The notes: a model not told the origin generated them from the sequence alone. A stretch of DNA of 64,000 nt from Methylopumilus sp009926035 (GCA_041165405.1 JBEANL010000004.1:1-64000), one strand, 5' to 3'. Shown: positions 1 through 8,773, numbered from the stretch's first letter. Made by a program: numbers and translations.

Positions 1-341
1 ATCTTTAAACCATTGTAGTCAGGCGGATTATGACTTCCTGTGACCATGACCCCTGATTGAGTTTTAAGAAAGAACGTAGAAAAATAAACCATGGGCGTTG
101 TGACCATGCCTAGATTAATGACGTTAATACCTGTTTTAAGTATGCCTTTGATGAGTGATTGAGATAATTCTGGGCCTGAAAGCCTGCCATCAAAGCCAAT
201 ACAAATATCTTTTTGCCCTCGATCCATTGCTTCACTTCCAATAGCTTGACCTATAGTTTTTACAAATGCAGGCGTGAGGGTTTTGCCCACAATGCCACGG
301 ATGTCATAGGCTTTAAAAATTTCTTTAGGAAGTAATGCCAT
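1..341 (-). CDS. Phosphomannomutase/phosphoglucomutase, N-terminal part (cut by window edge)
   Basis: Interconverts hexose 1- and 6-phosphates (mannose or glucose) for nucleotide-sugar, LPS and exopolysaccharide synthesis in the cytoplasm. The reading frame opens at 341 with MALLPKEIFKAYDIRG, the usual N-terminus of the AlgC/ManB-type alpha-D-phosphohexomutases, and continues off the left edge. Near the edge it carries SGVMVTGSHNP, the active-site loop holding the phosphoserine. About 113 of roughly 450 residues are visible, so substrate preference cannot be judged. It starts 3 bases after the iscX stop, so the two are probably co-transcribed. The family assignment is firm; AlgC-like dual specificity is an inference. 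Confidence 0.85.
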   Translation of the reverse strand, partial: MALLPKEIFKAYDIRGIVGKTLTPAFVKTIGQAIGSEAMDRGQKDICIGFDGRLSGPELSQSLIKGILKTGINVINLGMVTTPMVYFSTFFLKTQSGVMVTGSHNPPDYNGLK

Positions 342-344
342 GAT

Positions 345-539
345 CTATTCGGACTCTTCAATCCATGCGAGCTGAACGGCTTCTAGAATTTTTTCCCCGC
401 ATTTATTAGGGTCATCTTCAAAGCCTTCAAGATCTAAAATCCACTGGTATAAGTCAGTAAACCGAATCGTCTTAGGGTCTATATCAGGATATTTGTCATA
501 TAAAGCTTCGGCAATTCTTTGGCTATCAGTCCAATGCAT
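345..539 (-). CDS. iscX: IscX, Fe-S cluster assembly adaptor
   Basis: Small acidic protein that binds the cysteine desulfurase IscS and iron and modulates Fe-S cluster assembly. The 64-residue product begins MHWTDSQRIAEALYDKYPD and ends LAWIEESE, and is close to the 66-residue E. coli IscX throughout, including the DP(K/Y)T and FTDL segments. I chose the start at 539, although the frame stays open further upstream, because an AGAAAGG ribosome binding site sits just before it and family members begin with the MHW-type N-terminus. It is usually the last gene of the isc operon; here it stands alone in front of a phosphohexomutase gene. Confidence 0.9.
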   Translation of the reverse strand: MHWTDSQRIAEALYDKYPDIDPKTIRFTDLYQWILDLEGFEDDPNKCGEKILEAVQLAWIEESE

Positions 540-630
540 ATAAACCTTTCTCTTCAATATAGTCACGAGGATTATAACTTTTAGAGTTTATCTAAGATAG
601 AACTTCATTAAGAAAGATAGGTCAGACCCA

Positions 631-639
631 TGATAAAAT
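631..639 (+). promoter_or_regulatory. Predicted extended -10 promoter of glyA
   Basis: TGATAAAAT is a TGn extended -10 element (TG at 631-632, TAAAAT at 634-639) with no good -35 box. It would start transcription near 646, about 50 bases before glyA. The same TGATAxAAT form precedes metG and ftsK in this window. Predicted from sequence only. Confidence 0.45.
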
Positions 640-698
640 ATCGACTTTTCTGAGACAAAAATCTCTAATCATTTTAAATACATAGCGGAAATAAAGAC

Positions 699-1946
699 AT
701 GTTTAGCAAAGCTCAAAAATTAAGTATTGTGGATCCAGAAATTGCACTTCAAGTCACTCAAGAAGTGAAGCGACAAGAAGACCATATCGAGCTTATTGCA
801 TCTGAAAATTACACAAGTCCAGCGGTGATGGAAGCTCAAGGCTCTCAACTTACAAATAAATATGCAGAAGGTTATATTGGTAAACGATTTTATGGCGGTT
901 GCGAATTTGTAGATAACGTTGAACAAATTGCAATCGATCGCCTGAAGCAATTATATGGTGCTGAATATGTGAATGTGCAGCCACACTCAGGTAGCCAAGC
1001 GAATCAAGCTGTGTATTTTTCAATACTTAAACCTGGCGATACGATCATGGGTATGAACTTAGGACATGGCGGTCATTTAACCCATGGTTCCCCTGCAAAT
1101 CTATCAGGCAAACTTTTTAAAATCGTACCTTATGGATTGAATGCTAATGAAGAGATTGATTACGATGAAATGGAAAAGCTCGCGATCGAATCAAAACCTA
1201 AACTCATTATTGGAGGCGCTTCAGCTTATGCCTTGCGTTTCGATTGGGAACGTATGTCACAAATCGCAAAAAAAGTAGGTGCTTATTTCATGGTGGATAT
1301 GGCGCACTACTCAGGATTAATTGCTGCCGGTGTTTATCCTAGTCCAGTGCCTTATGCAGATTTTGTAACATCGACCACACATAAAACTTTAAGAGGCCCT
1401 CGTGGCGGTATCATTTTGGCTAAAGCTGAATTCGAAAAAAGTATTAATAGTTTTGTATTCCCTGGTATTCAAGGCGGACCTTTAATGCATGTAATTGCAG
1501 CCAAGGCTGTTGCTTTCTTGGAAGCATTAAAACCAGAATTTAAAGTGTATCAAACACAAGTTATTAAAAATGCACAAACCATGGCCGAATCATTAAGTAA
1601 AAGGGGTGTGCGCATTATTTCAGGTCGTACGGAATCTCATGTGTTTTTAGTTGATTTAAGACCTAAGGGATTAACTGGAAAAGTAGCTGATGTTCTTTTA
1701 GGCCAAGCGCATATTACAGTGAATAAAAATTCAATCCCTAATGACCCAGAAAGTCCTTTTGTGACATCAGGTATTCGTATTGGATCTCCTGCGATTACGA
1801 CACGAGGCTTTAAAGAAAAAGAAGCTGATATGGTAGCGCAAATGATTGCAGATATCCTTGATCATCCGCATGATGAAAAGGTGATTAACGAAACTAAAGC
1901 TAAGGTTGTTGCTTTAACCGCTCAATTTCCTGTTTACGGATCTTAA
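699..1946 (+). CDS. glyA: Serine hydroxymethyltransferase
   Basis: PLP enzyme converting serine and tetrahydrofolate to glycine and 5,10-methylene-tetrahydrofolate. It is the main source of one-carbon units and feeds thyA further along this window. The 415-residue length matches the family (E. coli 417). Visible hallmarks are the N-terminal IELIASENY motif, the substrate-loop NKYAEGYIGKRFYGG, and the PLP lysine in TSTTHKTLRGPRGG (Lys229, the same number as in E. coli). The ATG at 699 is preceded by AGCGGAAATAAAG and by a predicted extended -10 promoter. nrdR follows after 20 bases, and glyA-nrdR-ribD is a common betaproteobacterial order. Confidence 0.97.
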   Translation: MFSKAQKLSIVDPEIALQVTQEVKRQEDHIELIASENYTSPAVMEAQGSQLTNKYAEGYIGKRFYGGCEFVDNVEQIAIDRLKQLYGAEYVNVQPHSGSQANQAVYFSILKPGDTIMGMNLGHGGHLTHGSPANLSGKLFKIVPYGLNANEEIDYDEMEKLAIESKPKLIIGGASAYALRFDWERMSQIAKKVGAYFMVDMAHYSGLIAAGVYPSPVPYADFVTSTTHKTLRGPRGGIILAKAEFEKSINSFVFPGIQGGPLMHVIAAKAVAFLEALKPEFKVYQTQVIKNAQTMAESLSKRGVRIISGRTESHVFLVDLRPKGLTGKVADVLLGQAHITVNKNSIPNDPESPFVTSGIRIGSPAITTRGFKEKEADMVAQMIADILDHPHDEKVINETKAKVVALTAQFPVYGS

Positions 1947-1966
1947 TTTAGATTTAAATATATCAA

Positions 1967-2413
1967 GTGAAATGCCCATTCTGCGGAACCGATGATACCC
2001 AAGTTGTTGACTCAAGAGTGAACGACGAAGGTAATTCAATCCGCCGCCGCCGCCGTTGTTCAGAATGCGATAAGCGTTTTACTACATATGAATCAGTCGA
2101 GCTCACATTCCCTCAAGTCGTAAAGCAAAACGGCAAACGAGAAGACTTTAGTCGAAATAAACTTCACCAATCATTTAGCCGTGCCCTTCATAAGCGTCCT
2201 GTACCTGTTGAATATATAGATCAAGCGATTGAACGTATCATTCAAAAAGTTTTAGCGTATGGTGAGAAAGAAATTACTGCGCGTGAATTAGGCGAGAATG
2301 TCATGCACGAATTAAAAAAAATGGATAAGGTGGCTTATATTCGTTTCGCATCTGTTTATAGAAGTTTTTCAGATGTTGAAGATTTCCATGATGTTATTCG
2401 AGACCTTGATTAA
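1967..2413 (+). CDS. nrdR: Transcriptional repressor NrdR
   Basis: ATP/dATP-sensing repressor of ribonucleotide reductase genes. The 148-residue protein has an N-terminal zinc ribbon (CPFC at residues 3-6, CSEC at 31-34), an arginine-rich stretch IRRRRRC, and a central ATP-cone domain at about residues 46-136. The start is GTG at 1967; no in-frame ATG exists before the zinc ribbon. The stop codon abuts the ATG of ribD, so the two genes are translationally adjacent. No NrdR-box target genes (nrdA, nrdB) are in the window. Confidence 0.96.
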   Translation: MKCPFCGTDDTQVVDSRVNDEGNSIRRRRRCSECDKRFTTYESVELTFPQVVKQNGKREDFSRNKLHQSFSRALHKRPVPVEYIDQAIERIIQKVLAYGEKEITARELGENVMHELKKMDKVAYIRFASVYRSFSDVEDFHDVIRDLD

Positions 2414-3496
2414 ATGAATTCACATTCACCTCAATTTTTCATGAGTGAAGCTTTGAGGCTTGCAGAAAAAGCTTTATTCACCACATCTCCTAATCCAAGA
2501 GTTGGTTGTGTCATCGTTCAAAACAATGAAATTGTAGGTCGTGGCTATCATGCCAAAGCGGGTGAATCTCATGCCGAAGTTTTAGCATTGGAAGAAGCTG
2601 GGAGTAAGTCAGAAGGTAGCGATGTGTATGTCACATTAGAGCCTTGTTCTCACACTGGAAGAACGCCCCCATGTGTTGATGCTTTAATCAAAGCTAAAGT
2701 TAAAAAAGTATTTATTGCCATGCAAGATCCTAATCCTTTGGTATCAGGGCAAGGTATTCAAAAATTAAAAGAAGCTTCTATTGAAGTTGAAGTCGGTGTG
2801 ATGGAAACACAAGCACAACAATTAAATATGGGTTTTGTTTCTCGTATGACAAAGAAATTACCTTATGTGAGAGCGAAACTTGCCGTATCGATAGATGGAA
2901 AAACTGCGCTTCATAATGGAAAGAGTCAATGGATTACAGGTGACGCCGCAAGGGCTGATGTTCAATACTGGCGAGCTTCTTCTTGCGCTATTGTGACTGG
3001 TATCGGTACTGTATTATCTGACAATCCAAAACTTTCTGTCAGGCTGTATGAAAATGCACGCCAACCTTTACGAGTAGTAGTGGATTCAGAATTAAAAATT
3101 CCATTAGATGCTCACATCCTTCATGAAAAACCTTTACTTATAGTTTATGCCAATGACAAACAAAAAAAATTACCGCAATTAGAAGCTTTAGGTATTGAAT
3201 GCACTCAAATAGATGATAGTGGCAAAGTTGATTTAGTAGCGCTTATTAAAATGCTTGCTGAGCGTGAAATGAATGAAGTATGGATCGAAGCAGGTGAAGG
3301 TTTAAATGGCGCATTCTTAAAAGCGCATTTAATTGATGAGCTTATGATTTATTATGCGCCTGTGATTTTAGGTTCAGAAGCTAAGGGTATGTTTACATTG
3401 CCTGCTTATGAAGATCTAGAAAACAAAATTACTACAACACTTATAGATCATCGCTGGGTCGGTCAAGACTTAAGAATGCGATTCAAATTAAAGTAA
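2414..3496 (+). CDS. ribD: Bifunctional riboflavin biosynthesis deaminase/reductase RibD
   Basis: Catalyses the second and third steps of riboflavin synthesis: deamination of the GTP-derived pyrimidine and NADPH-dependent reduction of its ribose side chain. The 360-residue protein has the N-terminal deaminase domain (residues about 5-150) with zinc motifs SHAEVLAL and PCSHTGRTPPC, and a C-terminal reductase domain with VRAKLAVSIDGKTAL and the EAGEGLNGAFL segment. It begins directly after the nrdR stop. The other rib genes are not in the window. Confidence 0.95.
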   Translation: MNSHSPQFFMSEALRLAEKALFTTSPNPRVGCVIVQNNEIVGRGYHAKAGESHAEVLALEEAGSKSEGSDVYVTLEPCSHTGRTPPCVDALIKAKVKKVFIAMQDPNPLVSGQGIQKLKEASIEVEVGVMETQAQQLNMGFVSRMTKKLPYVRAKLAVSIDGKTALHNGKSQWITGDAARADVQYWRASSCAIVTGIGTVLSDNPKLSVRLYENARQPLRVVVDSELKIPLDAHILHEKPLLIVYANDKQKKLPQLEALGIECTQIDDSGKVDLVALIKMLAEREMNEVWIEAGEGLNGAFLKAHLIDELMIYYAPVILGSEAKGMFTLPAYEDLENKITTTLIDHRWVGQDLRMRFKLK

Positions 3497-3505
3497 TTAT
3501 TCGTA

Positions 3506-4303
3506 ATGCTTATTGATAGCCACTGTCACCTAGATGCATTAGAGTTTAATCAACAGCAAGATGCTATTGTTAGAGAGGCGTTTAATCATGGCGTCGAAAA
3601 AATTATTGTCCCCGCAGTAAATCGAAGAGGTTTTGACGACGTTATCAATCTTCGAAAAAAATTTCCCAATTGTTTTTATGCATTAGGCTTTCATCCGATG
3701 TATATCAATGATATGAAAGATGATGATTTAGAAACGTTGCAATCTTATTTAAAAACATATGAGCCTATCGCAGTGGGTGAGATTGGCTTAGATTTTTTTG
3801 TCACAAAAGATAACAAATTAATTCAAGAAGAAATCTTTGTAGCACAATTAAAATTAGCGAACGCATTTGATTTGCCTGTCATCATGCATGTAAGGCAGGC
3901 GATAGATGATGTACTTAAAAATTTAAGACGTTATCCAGTGAGGGGCGGTATTGCGCACGCCTTTAACGGCAGCATGCAACAAGCCGAGGCTTTTATTGAA
4001 TTAGGATTTAAATTGGGCTTTGGTGGGGCGATGACTTATTCGAGAGCTACACATATTCAAATGTTAGCAAAAACATTACCTATAGAGTCTATTGTGTTGG
4101 AAACAGATGCGCCTGATATTCCCCCATCATGGCTAGGCCACGGAAGTCGAAATGCACCCCAAGAATTGCATCAGATCGCAACTTTTTTTGCTGAATTACG
4201 TGGTATGAATTTAGATTCAGTGGTTGCGATATCACATCAAAATACGCTCGATGCACTCCCCAAAATAGTGCAGTTATGCACATCTTCTAAGAACTTACAT
4301 TAA
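3506..4303 (+). CDS. TatD family metal-dependent deoxyribonuclease/hydrolase
   Basis: TIM-barrel amidohydrolase-superfamily protein of 265 residues. Family members are divalent-metal 3'-5' exonucleases or D-aminoacyl-tRNA-type deacylases. Metal ligands visible are the N-terminal DSHCHLD (His6, His8), GEIGLDF, IMHVRQA and the C-terminal ETDAPDIPP. It follows ribD by 9 bases and closes the glyA-nrdR-ribD run. It resembles the YjjV/TatD branch, but I cannot assign one subgroup, so no symbol is given. A TTATGCACA DnaA-box-like sequence lies inside its 3' end (4274-4282). Confidence 0.88.
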   Translation: MLIDSHCHLDALEFNQQQDAIVREAFNHGVEKIIVPAVNRRGFDDVINLRKKFPNCFYALGFHPMYINDMKDDDLETLQSYLKTYEPIAVGEIGLDFFVTKDNKLIQEEIFVAQLKLANAFDLPVIMHVRQAIDDVLKNLRRYPVRGGIAHAFNGSMQQAEAFIELGFKLGFGGAMTYSRATHIQMLAKTLPIESIVLETDAPDIPPSWLGHGSRNAPQELHQIATFFAELRGMNLDSVVAISHQNTLDALPKIVQLCTSSKNLH

Positions 4304-4594
4304 CTTAAACCAAAAATCCTAATAGAATTAGAGACATAAGTTAAGTCATTGATTTTAAATAACTTTTATTTAGCTTAAAAAATAAGCGATTTAAAAAAAT
4401 GCTTATAAATTCAAGAGTTATAAATTTATGTCATCTTTATCCACAAAGTTATCCACAGATTTTGTGGAGATGTTTTTTTATCAAAACGGGTTGACACAAG
4501 ATTATTTTATCCATTAAAAGAAAGCTAATTTTAAGTTAATTTTGATAAAAACCTTTGAAATCCCTTTCCCTCTATGAGAAATCACAAACTTCAA
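4304..4594. other. AT-rich intergenic region upstream of pyrG
   Basis: This is part of the only gap over 300 bases in the window (4304-4657). It contains no convincing reading frame or RNA gene. It holds two perfect direct DnaA boxes (listed separately), weaker DnaA-like matches at 4463-4471 (minus strand, two mismatches) and 4507-4515 (TTATCCATT), a TTGACA hexamer at 4491-4496 without a clear partner, and a TGATAAAAA extended -10-like element at 4543-4551. The rest is plain AT-rich sequence. Confidence 0.6.
4437..4457 (+). promoter_or_regulatory. Tandem consensus DnaA boxes
   Basis: TTATCCACA occurs at 4437-4445 and again at 4449-4457, same orientation, 12 bases start to start. Both are perfect matches to the strongest DnaA box. 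A third consensus-compatible TTATGCACA lies at 4274-4282. DnaA binding is an inference. The pair lies about 140 bases upstream of the predicted pyrG promoter. Confidence 0.6.
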
Positions 4595-4623
4595 TTGTGA
4601 GACACATGGCTTTAAAGTAAAAT
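4595..4623 (+). promoter_or_regulatory. Predicted sigma70 promoter of pyrG
   Basis: TTGTGA (4595-4600), a 17-base spacer and TAAAAT (4618-4623) give 4 of 6 and 5 of 6 consensus matches. Transcription would begin near 4630, leaving a leader of about 28 bases before the pyrG ATG. It is the best-scoring promoter by eye in this gap. Confidence 0.45.
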
Positions 4624-4657
4624 AGACTCCCGTCAGCAATTATTTAAAAGCCTTTCC

Positions 4658-6301
4658 ATGACCAAATACGTGTTTGTTACTGGCGGTGTCGTTTCTTCCT
4701 TGGGTAAAGGTATCGCAGCCGCTAGTCTCGGCGCAATTCTAGAGTCACGCGGTATCAAAGTGACGATGCTAAAACTTGATCCCTATATTAATGTCGACCC
4801 AGGTACGATGAGTCCATTTCAGCATGGCGAAGTCTTTGTGACCGATGATGGTGCAGAAACCGATCTTGATCTTGGTCATTACGAACGTTTTATCTCAGCG
4901 CGCATGGGTAAGAAAAATAATTTTACGACAGGCCAGATTTATGACAGCGTTATTCGCAAAGAGCGTCGCGGTGAATATCTAGGTAAGACAGTTCAGGTCA
5001 TCCCCCATATTACAGATGAGATTAAGTTACACATAAAGAATGGCGCAAATGGCGCTGATGTTGCAATCGTTGAAGTGGGCGGCACAGTTGGAGACATTGA
5101 GTCACTTCCTTTTCTTGAAGCTATCCGTCAAATTGGATTTGAGGAAGGTCGTGAAAATGCTTGTTACATTCACCTTACATTGCTTCCTTTTATTTCAACA
5201 GCGGGCGAATTAAAAACAAAACCAACACAACACTCTGTTAAAGAGTTAAGAGAGATCGGTATTCAACCAGATATTTTAATTTGTAGAGCTGATCGCGCTA
5301 TTCCAGATGATGAAAGAAAAAAAATAGCTCTATTTACAAACGTTGCACCTGAAGCAGTTATTTCAGCGGTTGATTCAGATTCCATTTATAAAATACCAAG
5401 CTTGCTTCATCAACAAATGATTGATGAAATTGTTTGCCACAAATTAAATATTCTCGCGAAACCTGCAGATCTTTCAAGCTGGGACAAAATTACCGATGCG
5501 TTGAAACATACAAAACATCATATTGATATTGCATTCGTGGGCAAATACGTAGATTTGACTGAGTCTTATAAATCACTCACAGAAGCATTGATTCACGCTG
5601 GAATACACACATCATCAAAAATAAAAATTCATTATCTTGATTCAGAAGAAATTGAAAAAAGTGGTACCAAAGGATTAGCAAATATGGATGCAATTTTGGT
5701 GCCAGGCGGTTTTGGAAAAAGAGGTACTGAAGGCAAAATTAAAGCCATTCAGTTTGCACGAGAAAATAAAATTCCATACTTAGGTATTTGTTTAGGTATG
5801 CAATTAGCTGTGGTTGAGTTTGCAAGACATAAAGCTATGCTTAAAAATGCAAACAGTTCTGAATTTGATCAAGATGCTCAGCATCAAGTGATTGGGTTAA
5901 TCACTGAATGGAAATCATCCGAGGGTACAATTGAAAAAAGAGATGATTCCTCAGACCTGGGTGGCACAATGAGATTGGGTGCGCAGAAGTGTCCAATCGA
6001 ATCAGGCACCCTTGCGAATAAAATTTATGGAGCTGAAGTTAATGAGCGTCATCGTCATCGTTATGAAGTTAATAATCATTACGTGGATCAGTTCATTAAA
6101 GCAGGACTTATAGTTTCCGCTAGAACACCTTTTGAACAGCTCTGTGAAATTATTGAGTTACCGCAAGATCAACACCCTTGGTTTGTAGGCTGTCAATTCC
6201 ATCCAGAATTTACTTCCAATCCAAGAACAGGTCATCCATTATTTAAAGCCTATATCCAAGCTGCACTCAAATACAAACAATCTAAAGGAAGTGCATCATG
6301 A
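4658..6301 (+). CDS. pyrG: CTP synthase
   Basis: Makes CTP from UTP, ATP and glutamine. The 547-residue length is normal (E. coli 545). The N-terminal synthetase domain opens with KYVFVTGGVVSSLGKGI, containing the P-loop, and has the MLKLDPYINVDPGTMSP segment. The C-terminal class I glutamine amidotransferase domain (from about residue 290) has the nucleophile cysteine in YLGICLGMQLA and the HPEF motif. The stop overlaps the kdsA start by 4 bases (ATGA), so the genes are translationally coupled. It heads the classic pyrG-kdsA-eno-ftsB operon. Confidence 0.98.
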   Translation: MTKYVFVTGGVVSSLGKGIAAASLGAILESRGIKVTMLKLDPYINVDPGTMSPFQHGEVFVTDDGAETDLDLGHYERFISARMGKKNNFTTGQIYDSVIRKERRGEYLGKTVQVIPHITDEIKLHIKNGANGADVAIVEVGGTVGDIESLPFLEAIRQIGFEEGRENACYIHLTLLPFISTAGELKTKPTQHSVKELREIGIQPDILICRADRAIPDDERKKIALFTNVAPEAVISAVDSDSIYKIPSLLHQQMIDEIVCHKLNILAKPADLSSWDKITDALKHTKHHIDIAFVGKYVDLTESYKSLTEALIHAGIHTSSKIKIHYLDSEEIEKSGTKGLANMDAILVPGGFGKRGTEGKIKAIQFARENKIPYLGICLGMQLAVVEFARHKAMLKNANSSEFDQDAQHQVIGLITEWKSSEGTIEKRDDSSDLGGTMRLGAQKCPIESGTLANKIYGAEVNERHRHRYEVNNHYVDQFIKAGLIVSARTPFEQLCEIIELPQDQHPWFVGCQFHPEFTSNPRTGHPLFKAYIQAALKYKQSKGSAS

Positions 6302-7134
6302 AACTATGTAACTTTGATATTGGATTAAATCACCCATTATTTTTAATCGCAGGTCCTTGTGTGATTGAATCTGAAGCAATGACTTTAGATGTAGCAGGTC
6401 AGTTAAAGGAAATGACTATAGCACTCAATATTCCATTTATTTTTAAATCCTCTTATGACAAAGCGAATCGAAGCTCAAATAAAACTTTCAGAGGATTTGG
6501 TATTGATGAAGGATTAAGAATTTTGTCTGAAGTCAAAAAGCAAATTGGTGTCCCAGTTCTAACAGATGTGCATGATCAATTTCAAGTTGAACAAGTTGCA
6601 AGTGTTGTGGATGTGCTCCAAACACCGGCTTTCTTGTGCCGACAAACTGATTTTATTAATGCTGTTGCAATGTCAGGTAAACCTGTAAATATTAAGAAAG
6701 GTCAATTTTTAGCACCAGGTGATATGAAACAAGTCGTCACAAAAGCTAAAGAAGCTAACGGCGGTCTCGATAACATTATGGTCTGTGAACGAGGTGCATC
6801 CTTTGGTTACAACACGCTTGTATCAGATATGAGAAGTTTATCTATTATGCGAGAAACGAATTGCCCTGTTGTGTTTGATGCAACACATTCAGTGCAACAA
6901 CCAGGTGGCCAGGGTGACAAGAGTGGTGGACAAAGTGAATTCGTCCCTGTTCTTGCAAGAGCAGCAGTTGCGAGCGGTATCGCAGGAATTTTTATGGAAA
7001 CGCACCCCAATCCAAAAGAAGCTTTATCTGATGGACCGAATGCATGGCCACTTAAAAAAATGAAAGCATTGCTTGAGTTATTAGCTGAAATTGATCAATC
7101 AGTTAAAAAAGCAGGTTTCATCGAGATGTCCTAA
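6298..7134 (+). CDS. kdsA: 3-deoxy-8-phosphooctulonate synthase (KDO-8-P synthase)
   Basis: Condenses phosphoenolpyruvate with arabinose 5-phosphate to KDO-8-phosphate for the LPS inner core. The 278-residue TIM-barrel protein shows the family segments IAGPCVIESE, FKSSYDKANRSS, GVPVLTDVHD and DATHSVQQPGGQG. Its start overlaps the end of pyrG, and eno, whose pathway supplies phosphoenolpyruvate, follows 27 bases later. Its presence indicates a Gram-negative outer membrane with KDO-containing LPS. Confidence 0.97.
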   Translation: MKLCNFDIGLNHPLFLIAGPCVIESEAMTLDVAGQLKEMTIALNIPFIFKSSYDKANRSSNKTFRGFGIDEGLRILSEVKKQIGVPVLTDVHDQFQVEQVASVVDVLQTPAFLCRQTDFINAVAMSGKPVNIKKGQFLAPGDMKQVVTKAKEANGGLDNIMVCERGASFGYNTLVSDMRSLSIMRETNCPVVFDATHSVQQPGGQGDKSGGQSEFVPVLARAAVASGIAGIFMETHPNPKEALSDGPNAWPLKKMKALLELLAEIDQSVKKAGFIEMS

Positions 7135-7161
7135 ATAATTAACTGTAACGAAGGAAAAAGA

Positions 7162-8448
7162 ATGAGTTTTGTGAAACAAATTGTTGCTCGAGAAATTATT
7201 GATTCTAGAGGTAACCCAACTATTGAGGCTGATGTTTTATTAGATTCTGGTGTGATGGGAAGAGCAATGGTGCCATCAGGTGCTTCTACGGGAAGCAAAG
7301 AAGCGATTGAGCTTCGCGATGGTGATGCAAAACGTTTTTTTGGAAAAGGTGTTTTAAATGCAGTGAATCATGTCAATACCGAAATTGCTAAAGCATTAGT
7401 GGGTCTTGATGTAGATGATCAAACGTTGATTGATCAAACTATGATTGAATTAGACGGCACCGATAATAAAGGTCGTCTAGGTGCCAATGCAATTCTTGCA
7501 GTCTCAATGGCTTCAGCTACAGCTGCAGCAAAAAATTCTAATTTACCTCTCTATCGTTATCTTGGTGGTTCAGGTGCTATGCAATTACCTACACCAATGA
7601 TGAATATCATTAACGGCGGAGCACACGCAGACAATAGTGTCGATATGCAAGAGTTTATGATTATTCCTGCTGGAAGACCTACATTTAGAGAAGCAATGAG
7701 ATGCGGTGCAGAAGTTTTTCAAGCGCTCAAAAAAACACTAAGCAAAAAAGGTTTCTCAACGACCGTTGGTGATGAAGGTGGTTTTGCACCCAATCTTCCA
7801 TCTAATGAATCAGCTATACAAATGATTATGGAAGCTATCTCTCAAGCTGGATATGAGCCCGGCCGCGATGTTTACCTTGGTCTTGATTGTGCAAGTACTG
7901 AATTTTATAAGGACGGTAAATATCATCTTGCCTCTGAAAAATTATCTTTATCAAGTGAACAATTTACAGATTATCTAGCGACATGGTGTGATAAGTATCC
8001 AATCATTAGTATTGAAGATGGTATGGGTGAATTCGATTGGGATGGTTGGCTTGTGTTAACACAAAGATTAGGTAAACATATTCAACTTGTAGGCGATGAT
8101 CTTTTTGTAACAAATCCAAAAATTTTAGATGAAGGTATTAAGCGCAAAGTTGCTAATTCTGTTTTAATTAAAGTCAATCAAATTGGTACACTTACTGAAA
8201 CATTCGAAACTATTGCAATGGCTAAAAAAGCAGGATATACCGCTGTCATTTCTCATCGCTCAGGAGAAACTGAAGATACAACGATTGCTGATTTAGCAGT
8301 AGCAACAAATGTGTTACAGATTAAAACTGGTTCGCTTTCAAGATCCGAACGTATTGCTAAATATAATCAATTGCTTCGTATCGAAGAGGAACTTGGTAGA
8401 GCTTCATCTTATGCAGGCCTTTCTTGTTTTTATCAATTGAAGAAATAA
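7162..8448 (+). CDS. eno: Enolase
   Basis: Interconverts 2-phosphoglycerate and phosphoenolpyruvate in the cytoplasm. The 428-residue product starts SFVKQIVAREIIDSRGNPT. It has the loop VPSGASTGSKEAIELRD, the metal site around GLDCASTEF, SIEDGMGEFDWDGW and GDDLFVTN, and the catalytic lysine region SVLIKVNQIGTLTET followed by ISHRSGETED. An AAGGAAAAAG ribosome binding site precedes the ATG. ftsB begins one base after its stop codon. Confidence 0.98.
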   Translation: MSFVKQIVAREIIDSRGNPTIEADVLLDSGVMGRAMVPSGASTGSKEAIELRDGDAKRFFGKGVLNAVNHVNTEIAKALVGLDVDDQTLIDQTMIELDGTDNKGRLGANAILAVSMASATAAAKNSNLPLYRYLGGSGAMQLPTPMMNIINGGAHADNSVDMQEFMIIPAGRPTFREAMRCGAEVFQALKKTLSKKGFSTTVGDEGGFAPNLPSNESAIQMIMEAISQAGYEPGRDVYLGLDCASTEFYKDGKYHLASEKLSLSSEQFTDYLATWCDKYPIISIEDGMGEFDWDGWLVLTQRLGKHIQLVGDDLFVTNPKILDEGIKRKVANSVLIKVNQIGTLTETFETIAMAKKAGYTAVISHRSGETEDTTIADLAVATNVLQIKTGSLSRSERIAKYNQLLRIEEELGRASSYAGLSCFYQLKK

Positions 8449-8449
8449 T

Positions 8450-8773
8450 ATGAAATCGTTAACTGCTATTTTTGTAGTTTTGATAGCGTTAATGCAATAT
8501 CCATTATGGTTTGGTAAAGGTAGTTGGTTTCGCGTATGGAGTTTGAATCATCAAATAGAAACTCAAAAAAAAATAAATGCGGATAATCAAGTAAGAAATA
8601 ATGTACTTAATGCTGAAGTAAGTGATCTTAAACAGGGATTCTCAGCAATTGAAGAGAGAGCTCGGAATGAGCTTGGTATGATTAAGCAAGATGAAATCTT
8701 TTTCCAAGTGACAAATCACGAAAATGATAAAAAAGAAACTGAAGCTTCAAGTAATTCACAAGCCAAGCACTAA
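8450..8773 (+). CDS. ftsB: Cell division protein FtsB
   Basis: Bitopic inner-membrane divisome protein that pairs with FtsL and FtsQ and helps activate FtsWI septal synthesis. The 107-residue protein has an N-terminal membrane segment (residues about 3-20), the WFGKGSW motif just after it that is typical of FtsB, then a coiled coil (about 30-65) and the ERARNELGMIKQDEIFF segment. It is the usual partner downstream of eno. Its TAA stop interlocks with the ygfZ stop on the other strand in the four bases 8770-8773, so no terminator fits between them. Confidence 0.93.
   Translation: MKSLTAIFVVLIALMQYPLWFGKGSWFRVWSLNHQIETQKKINADNQVRNNVLNAEVSDLKQGFSAIEERARNELGMIKQDEIFFQVTNHENDKKETEASSNSQAKH

Noticed and set aside
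4300..4344. 8-base inverted repeat TTAACTTA / TAAGTTAA after the TatD gene
   Set aside because: All but one base per arm is A or T, the loop is 29 bases and no U-run follows. Such repeats are expected by chance here.
4304..4657. Chromosome origin (oriC)
   Set aside because: dnaA, dnaN, gyrB and rpmH are all absent, and gene strand does not switch consistently here. The DnaA boxes are reported only as a DnaA-binding candidate.
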